Assembly (NCBI GenBank): GCA_017651065.1
Contig: JAGCDP010000055.1
Span: forward strand, 1-64,000
Origin: Treponema sp.
Lineage (GTDB): Bacteria > Spirochaetota > Spirochaetia > Treponematales > Treponemataceae
Direction of reading: 5' to 3'
DNA: 64,000 bases
A model generated the notes under the pieces. It had not been told where the DNA came from. It saw only the letters and a list, made by a program, of their open reading frames with translations, and did not search any database. The translations under genes and the position numbers were made by a program. Positions 52,476-61,104 of this stretch are shown here, in pieces; positions within the stretch are counted from its first letter, which is position 1, and each line of letters starts with the position of its first letter.

Positions 52476-55400
52476 ATGAAATCGTCTAATAAATCTAGTA
52501 TTATAACAGGCACAATTTTACTTGCTCTTGCAGCAGTTTTTTCTATATGTCTGTTGTTGCAGCTCCTCGATTTTGGTGTGGGAGGCCCTGGGCATAACAA
52601 CATTTTCTACTATGTAGGAAATATGCTCATTACAGTTTATGGATTCTCAAGCATTCTGATTCCGATTTTCCTTTTGATTTCGGGTCTTTACTGTTTTGCT
52701 TCAATCTGGACTGCTCAAAAAACAATGCGCCTTATAACAGCAATCCTGCCGTTTTTTACATGCGTTTTTACAGAAAAAATCTGTCGAGGCGCGCTTAGTG
52801 GTGGTTCCGATGGAACTTCCGGCATTATTAAAGCTGTAATTGCCGGTGTTACAGGCCTTATGCTTGTAATTATTGAAATTCTTGGCGCTGGTGTAATTGC
52901 AGAATCTGTTAACCGCAGGATTTTCTATAAAGGAAAAGAACCTCCAAAATATTCAGAAGATGATTTTGACGACGATTCAGAAGACTCTATTGAGTTTGTT
53001 GATGAAACTGAAAGTGATTTTGAAGAAACCGGAGATGAAGACGAAGCTGATGACGAACCGGCCGATGATTCTGAAGATTCGGAAAAAGAAGATACTCAGT
53101 TTAAGTACAAGAAAATTGGTGCTAAAAATACAGTATTCGACAAAGCACTTAATAAACTCAAAAAGAAAAAGAAGGATGATTCTTTCGAAGCACTTATGGA
53201 ATCTGCAGAAGAATTATACGAAGCAGATATTCCTAGCATAGATGATTATGATAACCTGGATGGGGATAAACCAAGTGTAGAGGCTGCTCCTGCCGGGACT
53301 GCTGTTGCAACTGCCGCACCTGCTCCAGCTCCAGCAGCTGCTCCTGCCGAAGAAGACGCTCAGCCAAAAAATCCTGCTTCAATTATTTCTCAGGAAGAAT
53401 ATGCCGCTTTGCTTTCGGAAGACGTTCCTGCAGAAAATGCAGTTGATGAACTTGAATGGGACAATGTTCCTCCAGCCCCTGCAGAACTTCCTCCAGACTA
53501 TGTAGAAGATTTTGATGAAAATGATCCTGAACTTTCTTTCTCGCCAGATGAGCTTGAAGAAAAATCAGAAGCTTCTCCTTACGAATCTGCAAAATATATA
53601 AACAAAGTTGTTACAAACAAAAATCTGCCGAACACAATTTCGCTTAAGGATGAAGAAGCCGCTGCTGACCAGGAAAAATCAGACGATAACGACCCTTATG
53701 CTGCAGCACAGAATATAAATTCAAAATATCCTAGAAAGATTTCGCTTGCAGAAAAAACTCTGGACCCTGATTTCTTTGATGTTGACCCTAACAACCTTCC
53801 TGTAAACGAAGATCTGTCTGATGATATTAAACCAATTCCAGAAGAAATGGAAGTTGACAACACAGTATTCAATCAGATTGCAAAACAGGAAAAAAGCATA
53901 AACTTCTCTAACGTTTCAAATGCTGCCGGAAATGTTTTCTCTGAGATGGAAGAAGATATCCGCCGTGGATCTGATGACAGCGACAGCAATGATGATTCTC
54001 TTTTTGATGTAGATGCCGCTTTTGAAGAAACGCTGGATGACAGTGATGAAATTCTTTCTCCGGAATTGAATCCAAACATTGGCCGTGCCAACAATCTTAC
54101 TGCCGACGAGCTTACAGATTTCTTCAACGCACAGCAGGAAGAAAACACACCTCAGACAAAGGTAATTGAAGGTACTGCTCCAAAATCTAAAAAGGCTACA
54201 AAAAAAGGTCCATACGTAATTCCGTCTGACCTTCTTACAGCATATAAAGATGACCAGTACTGGGTTATTGATGACGAAACAAAACAGGCTTCTGTAAACC
54301 TCAAACAGACACTTGCAGAATTCAACATTGATGCAGACATCATTGGCATTAAAAAAGGTCCTGTTGTTACAATGTTCGAAATCCTTCCAGCCCCTGGCGT
54401 AAAACTCAGTAAGATTGTTGCATTGCAGGATAATATTGCACTCAGTCTTGCAGCTCAGTCAGTTCGTATTGTTGCTCCTATTCCTGGTAAGCAGGCAGTT
54501 GGTATTGAAGTTCCAAACAAGCGCCGCAGTGTTGTAGGCTTCCGTGAAATTATAGAAATGGATTTGCCTGAATGGAACAAAATGAAAATCCCTGTAATTC
54601 TGGGAAAAGATATTCTTGGAAAAGCTCAGCTTGTTGACCTTGTAAAAACTCCGCATATGCTTATTGCCGGTGCAACAGGTTCCGGTAAATCGGTTTGTGT
54701 AAACAGCTTGATTACATCAATTCTTTACAAGCGTTCTTTCAAAGACGTAAAGATGATTCTTGTTGACCCTAAGGTTGTTGAGCTTAAGCTTTATAATAAT
54801 ATTCCTCATTTGCTTACACCGGTTATTACTGAACCAAAGAAGGCTATCCAGGCATTGCAGTATTGTCTTTGCGAAATGGAACGCCGCTATGCTCTTCTTG
54901 ATGGACTTGGTGTACGCGATATTTCAAGCTACAACGAACGAATTAAGGAACGCAACATTGCAACAGAAAAGCTTCCTTACATTGTTGTAATCATTGATGA
55001 GTTTGCAGACCTTATGGCAACCAGCGGAAAGGAACTTGAAAATATTGTAGCTCGTCTTACAGCTATGAGCCGTGCTGTTGGTATTCACCTTGTACTTGCA
55101 ACACAGCGTCCTTCTACAAATGTAATCACCGGTTTGATTAAAGCAAATATCCCAAGCCGAATTGCATTCATGGTTGCTTCGCGCATTGACTCTCAGATTA
55201 TTATTGATGGCGTTGGAGCCGAAAAGCTTCTTGGCCGTGGTGATATGCTTTATGCTTCTGCTGTTGATCCGGCTCCTATTCGTATTCAGGGAACTTACCT
55301 TGATGACAACGAAGTAGAAAAGGTTGTTGATTACGTTAAGCAGTACGGTGAACCAGATTATATTGACGATCAGATTTTCGTTGAAGATGACGAAGAGGAA

Positions 55401-55628
55401 GAAGGAAACGTAGACCTTTTTGGAAACAACATGGACGAAGATCCTTTGTATGATCAGGCTTTGGAAATTGTCGTTCAGTCAGGAAAGGCAAGTGCCAGCT
55501 ACATCCAGCGTCGCTTGAAGATTGGATACAACCGTGCAGCACGTCTCGTTGAAGAAATGGAAGAGCGCGGCATAGTAGGTCCAGCCAACGGAAGTAAACC
55601 TCGAGAGATTATTCATATTCCGGGATAA
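52476..55628 (+). CDS. ftsK: DNA translocase FtsK/SpoIIIE
   Basis: 1050 residues. Four N-terminal membrane spans (about 8-30, 45-68, 80-95, 110-140), a long acidic and Pro/Ala-rich linker (about 150-580), the motor domain with AGATGSGKS (731-739) and VVIIDEFADLM, and the C-terminal gamma domain (DPLYDQALEIVVQSGKAS) that reads KOPS-like sites. It pumps chromosome ends across the division septum and helps resolve dimers. A GATAAT box ends six bases before the ATG and no ribosome site is present. The stop overlaps aroEK by 20 bases. Confidence 0.95.
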   Translation: MKSSNKSSIITGTILLALAAVFSICLLLQLLDFGVGGPGHNNIFYYVGNMLITVYGFSSILIPIFLLISGLYCFASIWTAQKTMRLITAILPFFTCVFTEKICRGALSGGSDGTSGIIKAVIAGVTGLMLVIIEILGAGVIAESVNRRIFYKGKEPPKYSEDDFDDDSEDSIEFVDETESDFEETGDEDEADDEPADDSEDSEKEDTQFKYKKIGAKNTVFDKALNKLKKKKKDDSFEALMESAEELYEADIPSIDDYDNLDGDKPSVEAAPAGTAVATAAPAPAPAAAPAEEDAQPKNPASIISQEEYAALLSEDVPAENAVDELEWDNVPPAPAELPPDYVEDFDENDPELSFSPDELEEKSEASPYESAKYINKVVTNKNLPNTISLKDEEAAADQEKSDDNDPYAAAQNINSKYPRKISLAEKTLDPDFFDVDPNNLPVNEDLSDDIKPIPEEMEVDNTVFNQIAKQEKSINFSNVSNAAGNVFSEMEEDIRRGSDDSDSNDDSLFDVDAAFEETLDDSDEILSPELNPNIGRANNLTADELTDFFNAQQEENTPQTKVIEGTAPKSKKATKKGPYVIPSDLLTAYKDDQYWVIDDETKQASVNLKQTLAEFNIDADIIGIKKGPVVTMFEILPAPGVKLSKIVALQDNIALSLAAQSVRIVAPIPGKQAVGIEVPNKRRSVVGFREIIEMDLPEWNKMKIPVILGKDILGKAQLVDLVKTPHMLIAGATGSGKSVCVNSLITSILYKRSFKDVKMILVDPKVVELKLYNNIPHLLTPVITEPKKAIQALQYCLCEMERRYALLDGLGVRDISSYNERIKERNIATEKLPYIVVIIDEFADLMATSGKELENIVARLTAMSRAVGIHLVLATQRPSTNVITGLIKANIPSRIAFMVASRIDSQIIIDGVGAEKLLGRGDMLYASAVDPAPIRIQGTYLDDNEVEKVVDYVKQYGEPDYIDDQIFVEDDEEEEGNVDLFGNNMDEDPLYDQALEIVVQSGKASASYIQRRLKIGYNRAARLVEEMEERGIVGPANGSKPREIIHIPG

Positions 55629-56832
55629 TCTTTTCATCACAAAGCGCTTCATAAAGAGGAGCTCTTGCTTTATAGAGTTCCTCTATTTTATTATTCTGAC
55701 TCAACGGTCTGTTAGAAGTGTCCTGTTTTAAAAGGAACTCCAGCGGGCGCTCAATGTAAATAACTTTTGAATTAGCCTTCAGATAAAACCAGTTTTCTTT
55801 GCGTGTTACAATGCCGCCGCCTGTTGCAATTACAAGTCCTGATTGTGGCAGGATTTTTTTTGCAAGCGCAGTTTCCATGCGGCGGAATTCGTCTTCACCT
55901 TTTTGTGTAATTACTTCTGCCGGGGTGATGTTGTATTCTTCCTTGAACTTGTCATCCAGATCTACAAACGTTCGGCCTTTTTCTTTTGCAAGCTTTTTAC
56001 CAAGAGTAGTTTTTCCACATCCCGGCATACCAATAAGTGTGATGTTGAGCATCTGGGATTGGAGTTTTTCTATTACAGAGGAGATGTCATCATGTTGTGG
56101 CCCTTCGACAAGCTCAGGGACCACGGTACCTTGGCCCCCTGTAAAATACCTGCTAGCTTCCCAAGCCTGTGCTACCAGCATACTAAGTCCGCCTGCATTT
56201 TTTACACTAAGCTCCTGTGCCTGCTGCAAAAACTTTGTGCGCGAAGGATTATAAACGATGTCTGCTGCGGCATAAAGATTTTTAAATTGAGAAAGATCAA
56301 TCGGAGAATTATCAACTTCCGGGAACATTCCGACTGGTGTTGTGTTTACAATAACCTCAGAATCCTGGGCAATCGTATAAACATTTTCATAATTTATCTG
56401 GCCTGAACGGGAACAAAAATCTATCTTTGCAGCACCCATTTTTTTCAGGGCATACTCTACTGCAACACTTGCGCCGCCTGTACCAAGAATGAGACAGTTT
56501 TTGCCGGCTGGATCTATGCCTGCACTTTGGAGCATGTACTTAAATCCAAAGACATCTGTGTTGTAGCCTTTAAAACCATCCGGAGTTTTTACAACTGTGT
56601 TTATTGCACCAAGCTCTTTTGCTTCTTCAGAAAGCTCTGTACACAAGCTTGCAGCAAGTTTTTTATATGGAATTGTTACATTAAAACCATCCAGCCCTTC
56701 TGCGCCTTTGAATAGGTCATGAACCTGCTCTTCTGTGCGTTCAAGAACAGTATATTCATAATCCGCAAACTCCTTATGAATCTGCGGCGAATATGTATGA
56801 GGCAATGATTTTCCCAGAACTCCGAATTTCAT
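55609..56832 (-). CDS. aroEK: Fused shikimate dehydrogenase and shikimate kinase
   Basis: 407 residues. The first domain (1-230, AroE) has KSLPHTYSPQIH, NVTIPYK and GTGGASVAV. The second (about 260-407, AroK) has the P-loop GMPGCGKTT, DLDDKFKEEY and ATGGGIVTRKENW. Between them, residues about 231-245 come from a TTCGA repeat (VVPELVEGPQ). It reduces 3-dehydroshikimate and phosphorylates shikimate, two consecutive steps. AGGA precedes the ATG, which lies seven bases after the chorismate mutase stop. Confidence 0.93.
   Translation of the reverse strand: MKFGVLGKSLPHTYSPQIHKEFADYEYTVLERTEEQVHDLFKGAEGLDGFNVTIPYKKLAASLCTELSEEAKELGAINTVVKTPDGFKGYNTDVFGFKYMLQSAGIDPAGKNCLILGTGGASVAVEYALKKMGAAKIDFCSRSGQINYENVYTIAQDSEVIVNTTPVGMFPEVDNSPIDLSQFKNLYAAADIVYNPSRTKFLQQAQELSVKNAGGLSMLVAQAWEASRYFTGGQGTVVPELVEGPQHDDISSVIEKLQSQMLNITLIGMPGCGKTTLGKKLAKEKGRTFVDLDDKFKEEYNITPAEVITQKGEDEFRRMETALAKKILPQSGLVIATGGGIVTRKENWFYLKANSKVIYIERPLEFLLKQDTSNRPLSQNNKIEELYKARAPLYEALCDEKIIPEYE
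56098..56139. repeat. TTCGA/TCGAA element in the aroE-aroK linker
   Basis: Core CCCTTCGACAAGCTCAGGGA followed by a GGTACC palindrome; read on the minus strand as VVPELVEGPQ exactly at the junction of the two enzyme domains. Confidence 0.8.
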
Positions 56833-56839
56833 ATTTATC

Positions 56840-57112
56840 CTACATCTTGCTCTGAAGGTCGCGCGATACTTCAAAAAGAACACTATAGATTCTGCTTATA
56901 TACGGTTTAAGAATTTTATCAGCCTTTTCCTGCAGTGCAACAAGTTTTTGTGCTTCGCGGTCTGCATCCATAACTGCACCACCGCTTTCTTTTTTAAGTT
57001 CACCAATTTTTCTGGCAACCTTCATGCGTTCTGCAAGTGCTGCCAGTACCTTATCATCAGCGGCGTCTATCTGTAACCGCAAATCAGCTAAAGAATTATC
57101 AGTATTTTCCAT
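56840..57112 (-). CDS. aroQ: Chorismate mutase (AroQ type)
   Basis: 90 residues, single AroQ helical domain with the first-helix pattern DLRLQIDAADDKVLAALAERM, KIGELKK and DADREAQKLVAL (active-site Arg and Lys). It converts chorismate to prephenate at the branch to Tyr and Phe. It is on the same strand as the aro operon but separated from aroC by the opposite-strand GNAT gene. Symbol use is for the mutase domain, not dehydroquinase. Confidence 0.85.
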   Translation of the reverse strand: MENTDNSLADLRLQIDAADDKVLAALAERMKVARKIGELKKESGGAVMDADREAQKLVALQEKADKILKPYISRIYSVLFEVSRDLQSKM

Positions 57113-57189
57113 GTGTATGATACTATCATTTGAGATAAGAAAAATCCACAGGATTATGATATTTTAATTTTTTCTGTTATAATGACCTT

Positions 57190-57627
57190 ATGGAAATACG
57201 AAAAATTTCACAAAAAGATTTAGACACTCTGATGGATTTGTATGTTCAGCTTAGTCCTATAAATGAAGGCTTACCGGCACAAAAGCGTGATGAGATCTGG
57301 GAACAGATTCAAAATGATGATAAAATCACTTACCTTGGCGCTTACGAAAATGACCAGCTTATTGCTACCTGCTTTTTGACAATCATCCCGAATTTCAGCA
57401 ACCAGGGTAGACCGATTGGTTTTATAGAAAATGTTGTAACTGACGAAAAATGGCGTGGCAAAGGAGTTGGAAGCCAGCTTCTAAAAAAAGCCATTGAACT
57501 TGCAAAAGAACAGAACTGTTACAAGGTCTTTCTTGAAAGTGGAATTACCCGCACCGGAGCTCATGATTTTTACCGCTCACTTGGTTTTGATGATACAAGT
57601 AAAAAAGCGTTTATTATTAGATTCTAA
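57190..57627 (+). CDS. GNAT family N-acetyltransferase
   Basis: 145 residues with VVTDEKWRGKGVGSQLLKKAIE (the RxxGxG acetyl-CoA motif, broken at its usual place) and YKVFLESGITRTGAHDFYRSLGF. Substrate unknown. It sits on the opposite strand inside the aro cluster and overlaps the aroC stop by four bases. The TATAAT box (57178-57183) ends six bases before the ATG. Confidence 0.85.
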   Translation: MEIRKISQKDLDTLMDLYVQLSPINEGLPAQKRDEIWEQIQNDDKITYLGAYENDQLIATCFLTIIPNFSNQGRPIGFIENVVTDEKWRGKGVGSQLLKKAIELAKEQNCYKVFLESGITRTGAHDFYRSLGFDDTSKKAFIIRF

Positions 57628-58778
57628 ATAAAATCTGCAAGAGCAAGAGCTGCAACTGCTTCATATACAAGAACTGCACGCGGAACAATACAAGGGTCGT
57701 GTCGTCCGCCTACAGTTATTGTTGTATTTGATTTTGTTTCTAAGTCTACTGTGTTCTGCTCTTTTGAAATTGTTGGTGTTGGTTTTACGGCAACATCAAA
57801 AACAATTGGTGCAACAGTACCGCCAACGCTTATGCCCCCAAGAATACCGCCGCAACGGTTGGTTTTTAACACTGGTGTCTCGCAAGTTTTCGAAGAAAAC
57901 TTGGTAAGTTCGCGAAGCGAACGACTCCCTGAGCTTGTCGAAGGGGTCGAAGGGCCATCGAAGATAAAGCTATCATTATTTGTCGACGCATTTAATTCTG
58001 CAGCCCCAAACCCATTTCCAAACTCTACACCTTTACATGCTGGAACTGCAAAACACAGAGCTGCAATTTTTGCTTCTATGCCTTCGAAAATCGGGCCGCC
58101 TATTCCGCCTGGAATCCCCTGAATTACAACTTCAATTGTGCCGCCTACAGAGTCGTTGTTTGAACGGGCTTTTGCAATTGCTTCTTTCATGAGTTCGCCT
58201 TTTGAATCATCAATTACAGGGAACTCTTTTTGTGGAACGGCTGAAAGTTTTTCAAGGAAAGCTTTTTCGTTTGTGCGGTCATCAAAGTTATATGTTTCAT
58301 CTTTTATGTCCGCGATGGATTTTATGTGTGCGTTTATTTTGATGCCTTTTTGTTCAAGATAGCTCATTGCAAGAAAGCCTGCAGCACACAAAGGAGCTGT
58401 GAGTCTTCCCGAAAAAGCACCGCCACCTGATGAATTAAAACTTTCACCATATTTGAGTCTTGCAGTAAAATCTGCGTGGCCGGGACGAGGAGTTCGTAAC
58501 AAGTTTGAATAATCATGTGGTTTTGTATTTGTGTTCTGAATGTGTGCTTCGAACAAACCATTCTGCAAGGTATCTATAATAACTTCATCGGCTTCTTTGC
58601 GTGGGGTAGACCAGTCATTCTGGCCTGGAGCACGGCGTTTCATAAATGCAGCAAGAGCGTTGGTGTCGAGCTTGTCACAGGCTAGACCTTCGAGGCGTAC
58701 ACCAATGGACTCGCTGTGAGATTCGCCGTATATGCCTACTTTGAGATTTGTGCCTGTGAACCAATTGTATTCGTTCAT
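57624..58778 (-). CDS. aroC: Chorismate synthase with a repeat-derived insertion
   Basis: 384 residues. It has GYGESHS-like GIYGESHSESIG near the N-terminus, RPGHADFT, SSGGGAFSGR and TNRCGGILGGISVG. It removes phosphate from EPSP to give chorismate, using reduced FMN. Between DGPSTP and VLKTNRCGG about 26 residues (274-299) are encoded by a repeat complex (57883-57956). This loop is normally short and its change may be tolerated because the FMN site lies elsewhere. Confidence 0.93.
   Translation of the reverse strand: MNEYNWFTGTNLKVGIYGESHSESIGVRLEGLACDKLDTNALAAFMKRRAPGQNDWSTPRKEADEVIIDTLQNGLFEAHIQNTNTKPHDYSNLLRTPRPGHADFTARLKYGESFNSSGGGAFSGRLTAPLCAAGFLAMSYLEQKGIKINAHIKSIADIKDETYNFDDRTNEKAFLEKLSAVPQKEFPVIDDSKGELMKEAIAKARSNNDSVGGTIEVVIQGIPGGIGGPIFEGIEAKIAALCFAVPACKGVEFGNGFGAAELNASTNNDSFIFDGPSTPSTSSGSRSLRELTKFSSKTCETPVLKTNRCGGILGGISVGGTVAPIVFDVAVKPTPTISKEQNTVDLETKSNTTITVGGRHDPCIVPRAVLVYEAVAALALADFI
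57883..57956. repeat. Composite repeat in aroC: two perfect hairpins and a TTCGA element
   Basis: CAAGTTTTC-GAA-GAAAACTTG (57883-57903), GTTCGC-GAA-GCGAAC (57908-57922) and a TTCGA element with a second TCGAAGGG copy (57923-57956). All three are read in frame in AroC. Confidence 0.85.
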
Positions 58779-58787
58779 ATTGTCCTC

Positions 58788-60080
58788 TTAATCAATGGAT
58801 TGCTTCGCTGCGCTCGCAATGACGGTGAATAACCCCGGGAAGGATTTATTTACACATTCTTTATTATCTATCAAAACAGGGAGGCCTGTCCATGCTGCAA
58901 CAAGACATGCTGTCATTGCCATGCGGTGGTCGCCATATGTATTTACACAAAGCTCACCTGTTGCGTTGTGGCCGCCTGTTATGTAAAGAGTGCCTTCTTT
59001 TTCGTAAGCGTTGCCACCAGCTGCTTTTAATGCATTTATTGTTGCTTCTACGCGGTCGCATTCCTTAAAGTGCAGGCGTTCTATATTTTTGATGCTGGTT
59101 GATTTTGCATAAGCGGCTGCAACAATTGCAATGTATGGAACGATGTCAGGATAGTCGGCGGCATCAAGGTTAAGTTCAAGTTCGCGGGCTTTGTTTACGT
59201 CTGGGCGGGCAGTAAGTTCTACAGAGCTGTTGTTCCAGGTGAATGCAAAGCCTAACTGTTCCAGTATGCTGATTATGATTTTATCTTTTTGCAGAGAATC
59301 TTTGTTCAGACCGTGAAGCACAACCTGCCCGTCTGGAACAAGGGCACCAAGACAAAGCAAAAATGCTGCACTGGACCAATCACCTTCACCATTACCTGTT
59401 CCATGTTCTTTCAACACCTGTAAGGTCAAATCATAATAACCTCTAGACTCAAGTTCACCATCAAGCTCAACAGTAAAATCAGGCAGCAAAATCAACGCCA
59501 TCTGCAAACCGGAAATATACTGCGAAGAAACATTCCCCTGTATAACAAAACAGCCCGGGGTAAGCTGGCCCTCTACTGTTATTTCATTCTTTTCTTTATC
59601 TGCAACAACTGTAACACCGCGTGCAGCAAGACATGTAATAAGCTGATCAAGCGGGCGGTCGATAAGGCGGCCTTTTGGCAAAAATACTAACTTCTTTTTT
59701 TGAGCAAGGCCTACATAATTCAAATAGGCAGCACCAACGCTAATCATAAAACGCAGGGTGGAACCGCTTTCGTTGCAGGGCATGAAAACTTCTGTGGCAT
59801 CACTCTGCCCTGCCTCATACAAGGCCTTAAGACAGGCGCGGGTGGCACGGATGTCATCGTTGTCAGTTTCTTGTGGGGTGATGATAGATTGGATCTTCTG
59901 GGGACCTTCGAGGGCCTCAGGCACCACACTTCGCTCAGGTACCCCGCTTTGTTCATTCACCCCGCGGCCTTCTTTCACTGCTTCCAAAAATCCAATAATC
60001 AATTCTCTGTGCACAACAGACTTTGAAGGAGGAACTTTAAAATCAAGCTTAAGGCTCGGGATTTCTATTTTATAATTCAT
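58788..60080 (-). CDS. aroA: EPSP synthase with repeat-derived insertions at both ends
   Basis: 430 residues. It has PPSKSVVHRELI for substrate binding, NESGSTLRF (as ESGSTLRF), RLIDRPLDQL, EGDWSSAAFLL and ECDRVEATI. It joins shikimate 3-phosphate and PEP. Residues about 46-60 (VPERSVVPEALEGPQ) come from a TTCGA element, and the last residues VIASAAKQSI come from a GTCATTGCGAG repeat, so two repeat families have altered one gene. It overlaps aroB by four bases. Confidence 0.92.
   Translation of the reverse strand: MNYKIEIPSLKLDFKVPPSKSVVHRELIIGFLEAVKEGRGVNEQSGVPERSVVPEALEGPQKIQSIITPQETDNDDIRATRACLKALYEAGQSDATEVFMPCNESGSTLRFMISVGAAYLNYVGLAQKKKLVFLPKGRLIDRPLDQLITCLAARGVTVVADKEKNEITVEGQLTPGCFVIQGNVSSQYISGLQMALILLPDFTVELDGELESRGYYDLTLQVLKEHGTGNGEGDWSSAAFLLCLGALVPDGQVVLHGLNKDSLQKDKIIISILEQLGFAFTWNNSSVELTARPDVNKARELELNLDAADYPDIVPYIAIVAAAYAKSTSIKNIERLHFKECDRVEATINALKAAGGNAYEKEGTLYITGGHNATGELCVNTYGDHRMAMTACLVAAWTGLPVLIDNKECVNKSFPGLFTVIASAAKQSID
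58797..58824. repeat. GTCATTGCGAG repeat forming the aroA C-terminus
   Basis: Inverted copy of the GTCATTGCGAG...GCAATCCA family; read as VIASAAKQSI just before the aroA stop codon. Confidence 0.85.
59900..59945. repeat. Variant TTCGA element in aroA
   Basis: Core CCTTCGAGGGCCTCAGG plus a nearby CTTCGCTCAGGTACC segment; read as VPERSVVPEALEGPQ in AroA. It has the GGGCC variant arm also present at 2671-2720. Confidence 0.75.
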
Positions 60081-61102
60081 AAATAATTTCCAAATTCTTC
60101 AAGGCTCATTGTTCTGAGCTCGCCGGCGCCTATGGCGTTTACAAAGGCAATCGTAATATTACCCCCGCGTTTTTTCTTGTCGTTCATAACTCCCTGTAAA
60201 ATCTGATCGCTGGTGATAGGGTCATCACACGGCAAATCATATTTCTTAATAAGCGAAACAATCTGGTCATGCACATTGCTTGTACGACTTATGCGTTCCA
60301 TTCCCTTGGCAACAGCAAAACCATGCGAAACTGTAAAATTACTGCGAGCTTCAATTACGTGGCCGATTGTATGTCCAAAGTTCAAAAGCTGGCGCAGGCC
60401 GTTGTCGTGTTCATCTTTAGAAACAATGTCTGCCTTAATGCGCACACACTGAGCAATAATTTCGGGCAGCTGTGGAGATGATTTTGTAAGCTTTTTCTGC
60501 AAACGTTCAAAAAGATTTTTGTCGCAGATAAAAGCGTATTTTATAACCTCTGCCATGCCTTCTGTAAAAATTACATCATCAAGAGAAGCAAGCAGATCTG
60601 TATCAATAATAACAAGCGACGGCTGATAGAAGGAACCTACAAGATTTTTTCCTTCAGGTAAATCAACGCCTGTCTTACCGCCGACAGAAGCATCAACCTG
60701 TGCAAGCAGCGAGGTTGGCATCTGGAAAACCTTTATACCGCGTAAAAAAATAGAAGCAGAAAATCCGGCAATGTCTGTAGCAACACCGCCGCCAAGAGCA
60801 ACAACGGCATCTGTACGGGTAAAGGCCTTTTCAGCTAGCACACCAAGAATTGCCCCTACAGTTTCAAGATTCTTACTCTGTTCACCGGCATCAAAAACAA
60901 AATCAAAAACTTCAAAGCCGGCCTCACGCAGCACACCCGCCAACGCATCCTTATACAACTTAGCAACATGCGAATCACTCACAATAAGGAGCTTTTGGAT
61001 ACGGCTGTCTACGTCTTTGATGAGGGCGCCGCTCTGAGCCAAAAGGCCAGGGCCCACGAGAACGTCATAAGGATTTTCTACATCTACGCGAATCGTTTCC
61101 AT
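60077..61102 (-). CDS. aroB: 3-Dehydroquinate synthase
   Basis: 341 residues. NAD site VVALGGGVATDIAGF, metal ligands in EVIKYAFI and LNFGHTIGHVIEA plus the HGFAVAKGM His. It converts DAHP to 3-dehydroquinate. ATG at 61102, two bases after tyrA, and a four-base overlap with aroA show a tightly packed operon. Confidence 0.95.
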   Translation of the reverse strand: METIRVDVENPYDVLVGPGLLAQSGALIKDVDSRIQKLLIVSDSHVAKLYKDALAGVLREAGFEVFDFVFDAGEQSKNLETVGAILGVLAEKAFTRTDAVVALGGGVATDIAGFSASIFLRGIKVFQMPTSLLAQVDASVGGKTGVDLPEGKNLVGSFYQPSLVIIDTDLLASLDDVIFTEGMAEVIKYAFICDKNLFERLQKKLTKSSPQLPEIIAQCVRIKADIVSKDEHDNGLRQLLNFGHTIGHVIEARSNFTVSHGFAVAKGMERISRTSNVHDQIVSLIKKYDLPCDDPITSDQILQGVMNDKKKRGGNITIAFVNAIGAGELRTMSLEEFGNYL

Positions 61103-61104
61103 AA

